A program made the position numbers and the translations under genes. Below the pieces are notes generated by a model. The model worked only from the letters and a program-made list of their open reading frames with translations. It did not search any database and was not told the origin of the DNA. DNA of 8,181 nt from JBFHNV01 sp965365655 (GTDB taxonomy: Bacteria; Pseudomonadota; Gammaproteobacteria; HK1): assembly GCA_965365655.1 (NCBI GenBank), contig CBDUCN010000241.1:1-8181 (forward strand), written 5' to 3'. This document shows positions 1 to 6,422 of this stretch, one piece after another. How positions within the stretch are numbered: the first letter of the stretch is position 1; each line of letters begins with the position of its first letter.

Positions 1-2497
1 TCTCCAGGCGCCGCTTGTCCTGCTCGATGCCGCGCACGAACGCGTGCAGCGGCGAGTCGCCCTCGCCTTCCGGCGGCGGCAGCGGCGCGATCAGCAGCCG
101 CGACCCGTCGCGCGTCGCGGTCTCGGTCCACGCGAGCAGGTCGCGGTCCTCGCCGCGCGCGCCGCGCGCGAGCCCCGGCAGCAGCACGACGTCGAACTCC
201 AGCCCCTTGGCCTTGTGGATGGTCATGATCTCGACGTCCACCGCGCCGGGCGCGGGCGCCGCGTGCAGCGCCCGCGCCCGGCGCGCGAGCTCGTCCGGGT
301 CCGGCGCCGCGCTCTCCGCCTCCAGCGACGCGAGCAGGCGCAGGTAACGCCGCGCGTCCTCCAGGCGCGCATCGCCGAGGCACGCCGGGCCGCCGAGCGC
401 CGCCCACGTGCGCGCGACCAGCCGCGCGAGGCGGTCGCGGCCGACCCGCGCGGCCGCCTCGGCGAGCAGCGGTGCGACCCGTGCGACGCGCGACGCGCCG
501 TTTGCCGACAGCGCGCGCAGCCGCGCCGGGTCCGCGAGGCGCTCGAGCGGCGCGCCGGCGTCGTCGCCGGCCAGCGCTTCCAGGTCGTCCAGGCTCAGCC
601 CGCACCACGGCGCGCGCAGCACCGCGAGCCAGCTCACGCGGTCCAGCGGGTGCAGCAGCGCCGCCGCGAGCGCGTGCAGGTCGCGCACCGCCGGCACCGC
701 GAACAGCGGCTGCAGATCGACGCCGCGCCAGCGCAGATCCGCCGCGCGCAGCGCGTCCAGGATCGGCGGCGCCTGGGCCCGCGAGCGCAGCAGGATCGCG
801 ACGCTCTGGCCCGAATCCTCGGCCCGCGCTGCGGCGACGGTGCGCGCGATCAGCGCCGCCTCCGCGACGGCGTCACGCTCGACGCCCGCGTGCACGCTGA
901 CGGCGTCACCGGGCTCCGCCGCGCGCGTGGCCGCGGCCGGCTCGTACGCGGCCGCGCCGCGCAGCGGGTCGTCGCGCCGCGGCAGCGCGACCGGAAAGCT
1001 CTCGTTCACCCACTCCACGATGCCGGCGCGCGAGCGGAAGTTCGCGCTCAGCGACAGCGGCTCGAGGTCCACCGTGTCCAGGCCGTCGCGCCAGCAGCCG
1101 AGGAACAGCCCGACCTCGGCCTCGCGGAAGCGGTAGATGGACTGCATCGGGTCACCGACCAGGAACAGGGTGTGCCCGTCGCCCGGCGACCAGCCCGCGG
1201 TGAGCCGGGTCACGATCTCGAAGTGCGCGACCGACGTGTCCTGGAACTCGTCCACCAGCAGGTGGCGGATGCGGTAGTCCAGCGCCAGCGCGAGGTCGGT
1301 GGGCGCCTGCTCCTCGCCCAGCGCCTGCGCCGCCGCGGCCACGTGCTCGGCGAAGTCGCTCGCGCCGGCGGCCGCGAACTCCAGGCGCAGCGACGCGACC
1401 GCGAGGCGCAGCACCTGCAGCAGGTCCAGCAGCACCTGCCACTGGCCGTCGTCGTACGCGGGCGCCGGCAGCGCGCGCACCGCCGCGAGCGCCGCGGGCA
1501 GCGCATCGTCGCCGGCGAGGTCCTCCAGCAGCGCGCGCATCGCGTCGTACTCGTCGCGGGTCTCGGACGCCTTGAACGCCGGCCCCGGCGGGCGCTTGCG
1601 CACGCCCCCGGCGGTCGTCAGCAGCAGCGCCGCGAGCGCCTTCCACGCCGCCAGCGCGTCACCGCGCGGCGGCGGCAGCGCCTGCAGACCGCGCAGCGCC
1701 GCCAGCGGATCGCCGGGATCGGCCGCCGCCGCGCGCTCGCCGGCGAAGGCCGCGAGGCGCGCGAGCTCCGCGGCACGTTCCGGCGCCACGGCGGAGGCGG
1801 CGGCCGCGAGCGCCGCGTCCACCAGCGCGTGCAGCCCGTCCTCCAGCTCCGCGCGCCACGCGCCGGGGTCGTCCACGCGCAGGTGGCGCAGCCAGCGGTC
1901 GCGGCGCGCGAGCATCGACGCGAGCAGCTCCTCGAACGCGGCCATGTTGCCGTCCAGGTGATCCAGCACCGAGAGCACCGCGGGCGCGTGCGCCGCGTCG
2001 TCGAGCAGCGCGAGCGTGCGCCGCGCCGCCTGGCGGTACAGCGCCTGCGGCTCCTCCTGGGTCGCGATGCCGCCGCCGAGGCCGGACAGCACCGGCAGGC
2101 GCCGCGCGAGCGCGCCGCACAGCGCGTCGATGGTCTGGATGGACAGGCGCTGCGGGTTCTCGGAGAGCTTCCAGCCCTGCTCCCGGTCACGCGCCGCCGC
2201 GGCCACGGCCAGCGCGTGCAGGCTCGCGGCGTGGGGCTCGTCCGGGACGGGCCCGGCCGCGGCGGCCAGCGCGTCGACCACCCGCGCGCGCATCTCCGCG
2301 GCGGCCTTGCGGGTGAACGTGATCGCGAGCACCTCCTCGGGCCGGCCGGCGCCGGCGAGCAGGGTCAGGAAGCGCGCGACCAGCAGGCTGGTCTTGCCGG
2401 AGCCCGCGGGCGCCTTGACGATGAACGAGCGGGCCGGGTCCAGCGCCTCGCGGCGTGCAGCGGCGTCCGGGGCGGCGCTCACCGGCGCACGGCGCAT
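1..2497 (-). CDS. UvrD/RecB/AddA-type superfamily 1 DNA helicase, 3' end cut by window edge
   Basis: This is an ATP-driven DNA helicase of the exonuclease V beta/AddA kind, which unwinds double-strand ends for recombinational repair. The 832 visible codons carry the helicase motifs in order: Walker A APAGSGKT (residues 29-36), motif Ia ITFTRKAAAEM (59-69), Walker B DEFQDT (416-421), motif III GDPMQSIYRF (448-457), LSANFRS (483-489), a 2A-domain strand VAILLRSR, and motif V TIHKAKGLEF (759-768). The final arginine motif and any C-terminal PD-(D/E)XK nuclease would lie beyond position 1, so whether the protein also cuts DNA cannot be seen. AddA-like proteins are usually 1,100-1,250 residues, so roughly a quarter to a third is missing. 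The ATG overlaps the TGA of the AddB-like nuclease gene and has GAGG four bases upstream, so the start is well supported. The partner gene and motif set fit AddA-like better than UvrD or Rep. The subfamily name remains inference. Confidence 0.93.
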   Translation of the reverse strand, partial: MRRAPVSAAPDAAARREALDPARSFIVKAPAGSGKTSLLVARFLTLLAGAGRPEEVLAITFTRKAAAEMRARVVDALAAAAGPVPDEPHAASLHALAVAAAARDREQGWKLSENPQRLSIQTIDALCGALARRLPVLSGLGGGIATQEEPQALYRQAARRTLALLDDAAHAPAVLSVLDHLDGNMAAFEELLASMLARRDRWLRHLRVDDPGAWRAELEDGLHALVDAALAAAASAVAPERAAELARLAAFAGERAAAADPGDPLAALRGLQALPPPRGDALAAWKALAALLLTTAGGVRKRPPGPAFKASETRDEYDAMRALLEDLAGDDALPAALAAVRALPAPAYDDGQWQVLLDLLQVLRLAVASLRLEFAAAGASDFAEHVAAAAQALGEEQAPTDLALALDYRIRHLLVDEFQDTSVAHFEIVTRLTAGWSPGDGHTLFLVGDPMQSIYRFREAEVGLFLGCWRDGLDTVDLEPLSLSANFRSRAGIVEWVNESFPVALPRRDDPLRGAAAYEPAAATRAAEPGDAVSVHAGVERDAVAEAALIARTVAAARAEDSGQSVAILLRSRAQAPPILDALRAADLRWRGVDLQPLFAVPAVRDLHALAAALLHPLDRVSWLAVLRAPWCGLSLDDLEALAGDDAGAPLERLADPARLRALSANGASRVARVAPLLAEAAARVGRDRLARLVARTWAALGGPACLGDARLEDARRYLRLLASLEAESAAPDPDELARRARALHAAPAPGAVDVEIMTIHKAKGLEFDVVLLPGLARGARGEDRDLLAWTETATRDGSRLLIAPLPPPEGEGDSPLHAFVRGIEQDKRRLE

Positions 2498-2505
2498 CAG
2501 GCCTC
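2495..2505 (-). promoter_or_regulatory. TGATG stop/start overlap with ribosome binding site
   Basis: On the minus strand the nuclease gene stop TGA (2499-2497) shares its A with the helicase ATG (2497-2495). A GAGG (2505-2502) lies four bases before the ATG, inside the last codons of the nuclease gene. This is the usual layout for translational coupling and fixes the helicase start. It implies that the two subunits are made together from one transcript. Confidence 0.8.
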
Positions 2506-5238
2506 GTCCCCGTCCGCGCCCGACCCGCCGGCGCCGCGCACCTCGTCGATGCGGCACAGCGCCGCGAGGTCGCAGTAGCGGCACGCGTTCGGCTTCGGGT
2601 CCACCGCCGCGTCGCCGGCCGCGAAGGCCTCGGCGAGGTCGCCCAGCACCCGCGCCCAGTGCGACTTCAGCGCCGCCATGTCGTCGAACTCGCGCTCGCC
2701 GCCGCGGCCGGCGCCGAGGCGGCTCAGCCCCGGCGCCCAGCCGGGGTCCTCGCCGATCCCCTCGAAGCCCTCGGCGCCGCGCTTCAGGCGCGCGAACGCG
2801 ACCGCCGCGACCGGCGCGCCGGCGCCTCCCTCGGCGTCCAGCGCGAGCGCGTAGAGCGGCAGCTGCGGCTCGTCCGGGCGCTCGCCGAACCAGCCGGCGC
2901 GCCCGGCGCGGCCGGTCTTGTAGTCGAGCAGCAGGCGCCGGCCGTCGACGCGGTCCACGCGGTCGATCTGGATGTCCAGCCGCAGGCCCCCGACGCGCAC
3001 CACCCGGCGCTGCTCCAGCGCCTCGATCTCGAACCCGGGCCGCGCGGCCTCCAGCGCCAGCCAGCCCGCCGCGAGCGCCGCGAGGCGGTCGCGCTCCGCG
3101 TCGGCCAGGCGCCGCGGCAGCGTCCCCGGGTGACGGCGCAGCACCGCGCGCACGGCCTCACTCGCGGCCTCCGCCGCGAGCGCGTCGCGCGCCGGTGCGT
3201 CGAGCGCCGCGAGCGCGCGGCTGCCGGCGATGCGCGCGAACAGCTCCTGCATCACCCGGTGCGCGAGCACGCCGCGCGAGCGCGCGTCCAGCGGCGCCGG
3301 CGCGCGCTCCACGCCGTTCGCCTGCAGGCGGTGGCGGGCGAACGCGCGGAACGGGCACGCGGCCTGGTCGGTGAGCACGCGGCTGCCGCCGCGTGCGCGG
3401 AAGCCGTGGCCCACGGGACGGGCGTGCCGGTCCACCACGCGTTCCGGCGCCGGGGCAGCCGCCGCGAGCGCCGCGTCCGCGAGCGCCCCCGGCCAGCGCG
3501 CCGGCGCCGCATCCGGCAGCGCGCCGATCAAGGCACTGGGCGCGAGCGGCGTGTCCGCGTCGAGGGCGGCGTGGCTCACGACGCCTTCCGGCGCCGCCGC
3601 GAGCAGCCGCCCCGTCAGCGCCTGCGCGCGCTGCAGCGCGAGCTCCGGCGACGCGCCCGGCATGCCGTGGCGGCGCTGCAGCGCCATCGGCAGGAACGGG
3701 CTCGCGCGCTCCGCGGGCGGCCACGCGCCGTCGTGAAAGCCCGCGAGCCACAGCGCGCGGAAACGCATCCCCGCTGCCTCCAGCACGCCCATCACCTGCA
3801 CCGGCGCGGGCGCCGCGCGGGGCTGGAACACGGTCCGCTCGAGGCCCGCGCGCAGCAGGCCCAGCGCCGCCGCGGCGCTGCACGGGCCGAGCAGCGGCTC
3901 CATCGCCGTCAGCGCCTCGAGCTGGCCGCGCAGGGCCTCCGCGGCCTGGAACGCGGCACTGTCCAGCGCACGCCCCGACGGCCAGCCGAGGGTCTCGAGC
4001 AGCGCAGCGAAGCGCGCCGCGTGCGCGCCGAGCGGGCGCCGCCCTCGCGCCGGACGGGCGTCGTCGCGGGTGTCGTCCAGCGCATCGCTCAGCCGCTGCG
4101 CGAGGCGCGGGGCGCTGCGCGCCGCGAGCCGCGCGAGGTGCCGTGCACGGATCGCGCGCACCCCCTCGTCGCGCAGCCGGGCCTCCAGCGCGAGGCGCGC
4201 ACCGCGCTCGCGCGCGTGGTCGCCCAGCGTGGGCGACAGCAGCAGCCGCCCGGCGTCCTCCGCGTCCAGCGTGCCGCCGTCCAGCGCGAGCACGGCGAGG
4301 GCGTCGGCAACCACCGGCACGCGGGCGAGCGGCCGCCCGAGGGACACGTTGAACGCGCGCTCGCCGACCGCGCGCGCGGGCGCGACGCCGCCGGCCGGGT
4401 GGAACACCTCCTCGAAGCACGCCTCCACCGCGTCCAGGCGCTCGGCGAGATCGGCGAACACCACCCCCACCGGCTCGCCCGCGGCCGCGGGCCCGGCCTC
4501 GAGCACCGCGCGCGCCCAGCGCGCGGCGTCCTCCACCTCGGCGTCCGGCGATTCGCCGACGTGGCGCACGAAGCGCCCCGGGCGCGCGTCGCGCCGCTCC
4601 TCGTATAACGCGACTCCGGCGGCGGTCAGCGCAGCACGCAGCGCTTCCTGCTGCGGGCTGAAGCCCTCGAAGCCGGCGAACAGCAGCGCGTCGGGCGCGC
4701 AGCGCGCGCCGCCGCGGATGCGCTCGGCCAGCAGGTCCACCGCCGCCGGCGCGTCGGCCCAGCCGCCCGCGGCCAGGCGCTCGCAGTAGCGGGCGTGCCA
4801 GGCCGCGAAGGCACGCGCGTCGGCCTGCTCGCCGCAGTCCTCCGGCGCGACGCTCGCGGCGTGGCGCAGCAGCCGCTCGCGCGCGTCGGCGGCGCCGGCC
4901 GCGGCGCCGGCCGTCGACAGCAGCCGCCCGGCCTCGGCCTCGGCGAGCACCTGCTGCCACAGCGCGCGCGCCTCGCCGGCGCCGAGCAGCCTCGGCAGCG
5001 CCGCCGCGGCGCCGGCCTCGAGCTCGCTCCAGCACTGCGCGACGAACGCGTCGAACGGCAGCACCCGGGGCGACTCCCAGGCCGCGCGGCCGGCGGCCAG
5101 CATGCGCGCGGCGTGGCCCGCCGCGAGCGCCCGCGCGAGGCGGTTGTTGACGGTGACCACGGTGATCCCGGCGGCCAGCGCCTCGTCGGGGGCGATCGCG
5201 TCGCCGGGCCGCAGCGGCCGCTCGTGAACGCCGGTCAC
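2497..5238 (-). CDS. AddB-like PD-(D/E)XK nuclease, 'probable DNA repair protein' family (TIGR03623-like)
   Basis: This 913-residue protein is the likely nuclease/scaffold partner of the helicase encoded next to it. The N-terminus (TVNNRLARAL, then AAWESPRVLPFDAF) matches my memory of the ~900-residue AddB-related family TIGR03623. There is no Walker A, so its helicase-like half is probably inactive, as in AddB. The C-terminal RecB-type nuclease shows H660 (GVLAHRVMQ), D759 (IDRVD), D772-Y-K774 (LLLDYKTG), and Q792 with Y796 (QLPLYAL). Cys628 (ACPF) and the C-terminal C886-x2-C889-x5-C895 (ACRYCDLAALC) form the four-cysteine set that holds a 4Fe-4S cluster in AddB and Cas4. The GTG at 5238 was chosen because it places the conserved N-terminus about 25 residues in. 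Its nearest GGAG is 16 bases away, which is weak. In-frame GTGs at 5301 and 5331 would only add an arginine/proline-rich stretch of no family resemblance. The stop is coupled to the helicase ATG. Confidence 0.9.
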   Translation of the reverse strand: MTGVHERPLRPGDAIAPDEALAAGITVVTVNNRLARALAAGHAARMLAAGRAAWESPRVLPFDAFVAQCWSELEAGAAAALPRLLGAGEARALWQQVLAEAEAGRLLSTAGAAAGAADARERLLRHAASVAPEDCGEQADARAFAAWHARYCERLAAGGWADAPAAVDLLAERIRGGARCAPDALLFAGFEGFSPQQEALRAALTAAGVALYEERRDARPGRFVRHVGESPDAEVEDAARWARAVLEAGPAAAGEPVGVVFADLAERLDAVEACFEEVFHPAGGVAPARAVGERAFNVSLGRPLARVPVVADALAVLALDGGTLDAEDAGRLLLSPTLGDHARERGARLALEARLRDEGVRAIRARHLARLAARSAPRLAQRLSDALDDTRDDARPARGRRPLGAHAARFAALLETLGWPSGRALDSAAFQAAEALRGQLEALTAMEPLLGPCSAAAALGLLRAGLERTVFQPRAAPAPVQVMGVLEAAGMRFRALWLAGFHDGAWPPAERASPFLPMALQRRHGMPGASPELALQRAQALTGRLLAAAPEGVVSHAALDADTPLAPSALIGALPDAAPARWPGALADAALAAAAPAPERVVDRHARPVGHGFRARGGSRVLTDQAACPFRAFARHRLQANGVERAPAPLDARSRGVLAHRVMQELFARIAGSRALAALDAPARDALAAEAASEAVRAVLRRHPGTLPRRLADAERDRLAALAAGWLALEAARPGFEIEALEQRRVVRVGGLRLDIQIDRVDRVDGRRLLLDYKTGRAGRAGWFGERPDEPQLPLYALALDAEGGAGAPVAAVAFARLKRGAEGFEGIGEDPGWAPGLSRLGAGRGGEREFDDMAALKSHWARVLGDLAEAFAAGDAAVDPKPNACRYCDLAALCRIDEVRGAGGSGADGDEA

Positions 5239-5542
5239 GCGTCGTACCGCGGCGCTCCGTGCCCCGCCGGAGCGCGGCGACTGACGCGGGACGGGACGCA
5301 CGGGGCGCTCATCGCGACGCCCGCGCGGCACGGGTTCCGGCGCTGCGCGCTCCGCCGGCGCGCGGCCGGCGCGCGGCAGCCCCAGGGGACGCCGCGCCGG
5401 CCCCGACGCCGCACGTCACCGCCGCGCCTACACCGCCCAGCGCCGCTGGCCCGACACCGCACGCCGCCGCTGACCCGATCCCACGCGTCACCGTCGCCCC
5501 GACAGCGCGCACGGCCGCCGCCCCGACGCCGCGCCGGCGCCA
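5239..5542. other. 304-nt stretch without a convincing gene
   Basis: This gap separates the crotonase gene from the DNA-repair operon. Its crotonase-proximal half is the 24-bp repeat array. The remainder is extremely G+C-rich and holds a duplicated 11-bp unit. I find no AT-rich -10 box, no tRNA and no convincing factor-independent terminator with a T tract. Open frames cross it on both strands, as expected at this base composition, but their products are arginine/alanine/proline-rich and resemble nothing. A promoter for the repair genes must lie here or further upstream, but I cannot identify it. Confidence 0.6.
5355..5376. repeat. Two perfect tandem copies of an 11-bp unit
   Basis: CCGGCGCGCGG occurs twice without a gap, at 5355-5365 and 5366-5376. 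The unit contains self-complementary GCGCGC and GCCGGC cores, so the pair could fold into alternative hairpins. In G+C-rich DNA a short duplication of this kind may be simple slippage. A role in ending transcription from the crotonase side is possible but is not shown by a T tract. Confidence 0.6.
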
Positions 5543-5544
5543 TC
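5401..5544. repeat. Six contiguous degenerate 24-bp direct repeats (minisatellite)
   Basis: Units start at 5401, 5425, 5449, 5473, 5497 and 5521 and follow each other with no spacer. The common core on the plus strand is CCCCGACACCGC followed by a more variable CGCCGCYG-like half. Units 1, 3 and 6 are closest and units 2 and 5 most diverged. Thirteen bases of unit 6 (5525-5537) recur at 5388-5400, which suggests a broken extra copy ahead of unit 1. The last unit runs into the crotonase stop codon (5545-5543). The 24-bp period is a multiple of three. Read on the plus strand the array gives six octapeptides of the type AAPTPHxx. Read on the minus strand, in the crotonase frame, it gives GVG-containing octapeptides. 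Whether either is ever translated is unknown. Confidence 0.85.
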
Positions 5545-6346
5545 AGCCGCGCCCCGGGTACCACGCGGGATCGCGTTTCTCCTGGAAGCTCGCGAGCCCC
5601 TCGCGCGCCTCCGCGCTGACGCGCTTCAGCGAGTGCGAGCGCACCAGCTCGTCGAAGTACGCGTCGCTCATGATCTGCCCGGCGTGCGCGAGCGCGAGCG
5701 CCTTGGTCTCGGCCATCGCCTGCGGCGCGCTCTTCAGGAACGCGTCGATCACCGGCGCGGCGGCCGCGTCCAGCCCGCCCTGCGGGCACACCTCGTGAAC
5801 CAGCCCGCACGCCTTCGCGCGCGCGGCGTCGAAGCGCTCGCACGACAGCGCGTAGCGGCGCACCTGGCGAAGCCCCATCGCGCCGACCAGCTGCGGCACG
5901 ATCACCGACGCCACGAGGCCCCAGCGCGCTTCGGTGATCGCGAACATCGCGCTCTCCTCCGCGATCACGACGTCGCACGCGGCGATCATGCCGATGCCGC
6001 CGCCGAAGCAGCCGCCGTGCACCAGCGCGAGCACCGGCTTCGGGAACTCGTTGAGCCCGCGCACGGCCTCGGCCGTGCGCCGCGACACCGCGAGGTTCTC
6101 CTCCGCCGATGACTCGCGCACCGAGTCGATCCAGCGCAGGTCCGCACCGGCCTGGAAGTGCGGGCCGTTGCCGCGCAGCACCAGCATGCGCACCGCGTCG
6201 TCCTCCGCCAGCGCGCCGGCGATGTCCAGCAGCGACCGGATCATGTCGCCGTTGTACGCGTTGTTCACGCGCGGGCGGTTCAGCGTCACGGTCGCGACGC
6301 CGCGCGCGTCCACGTCGTGAAGCACCACCGGTTGATCGTCACTCAT
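5543..6346 (-). CDS. Enoyl-CoA hydratase/isomerase family protein, methylglutaconyl-CoA hydratase (LiuC/AtuE)-like
   Basis: This 267-residue crotonase is full length for the family and cytosolic, with no signal peptide. It should add water to, or isomerise, an unsaturated acyl-CoA. The oxyanion-hole segments are AGADL (66-70) and FGGGIG (114-119). Of the two classical catalytic glutamates, the second is present as Glu139 (AITEARWGL), while the first is replaced by Gly119. In my recollection the same change occurs in LiuC-type methylglutaconyl-CoA hydratases, whose GADLxW and RRYAL-x2-ERFD blocks are also matched here (GADLRW 67-72, RRYALSCERFD 163-173). The ATG has a clear GGAG nine bases upstream (6359-6356). 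The gene lies 76 nt after the cyclase gene on the same strand, so the two are probably co-transcribed. No other leucine or isoprenoid degradation gene is visible, so the substrate is unproven. The family is certain; the subfamily is moderately so. Confidence 0.93.
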   Translation of the reverse strand: MSDDQPVVLHDVDARGVATVTLNRPRVNNAYNGDMIRSLLDIAGALAEDDAVRMLVLRGNGPHFQAGADLRWIDSVRESSAEENLAVSRRTAEAVRGLNEFPKPVLALVHGGCFGGGIGMIAACDVVIAEESAMFAITEARWGLVASVIVPQLVGAMGLRQVRRYALSCERFDAARAKACGLVHEVCPQGGLDAAAAPVIDAFLKSAPQAMAETKALALAHAGQIMSDAYFDELVRSHSLKRVSAEAREGLASFQEKRDPAWYPGRG

Positions 6347-6355
6347 GGGCCAGGG

Positions 6356-6359
6356 CTCC
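6356..6359 (-). promoter_or_regulatory. Ribosome binding site of the crotonase gene
   Basis: GGAG on the minus strand lies nine bases before the ATG at 6346. This is near-ideal spacing and supports the chosen start, which is also the first residue of a normal-length crotonase. Confidence 0.7.
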
Positions 6360-6370
6360 AGGCTGTAGGC

Positions 6371-6388
6371 GACGGGACGCGCCCCGTC
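6371..6388. other. Small hairpin in the cyclase-crotonase gap
   Basis: GACGGG (6371-6376) and CCCGTC (6383-6388) form a perfect 6-bp inverted repeat around a 6-base loop. An overlapping CGGGAC (6373-6378) can instead pair with GTCCCG (6391-6396), so two exclusive stems exist. There is no T tract. It lies 12 bases upstream of the crotonase ribosome binding site and could affect mRNA processing or relative expression, but it may be a chance product of the base composition. Confidence 0.35.
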
Positions 6389-6422
6389 CGGTCCCGCGTG
6401 CGTCGCCGCCGCGCGCGGGGAT

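Noticed and set aside
44..2578. Plus-strand open frame of 844 codons
   Set aside because: It lies antisense to the helicase, whose frame carries all SF1 motifs. The plus-strand product is arginine/glutamine-rich with no recognisable domain, a usual artefact in very G+C-rich DNA.
2016..4608. Long overlapping plus-strand frames opposite the nuclease gene
   Set aside because: Their products are low-complexity Arg/Ala/Pro-rich, overlap each other, and lie opposite a gene with a clear family match.
5239..5331. N-terminal extension of the nuclease from GTG 5331 or 5301
   Set aside because: It adds only 21-31 arginine/proline-rich residues unlike the family's N-terminus. Not fully excluded, because the GTG at 5238 has a weak ribosome binding site.
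5401..5544. CRISPR array
   Set aside because: The units touch each other with no spacers, are diverged, and no cas gene is present.
5259..5798. Plus-strand frame with APTP repeats as a secreted repeat protein
   Set aside because: It has no signal peptide or ribosome binding site and runs antisense into the crotonase gene. The repeat is reported as DNA only.
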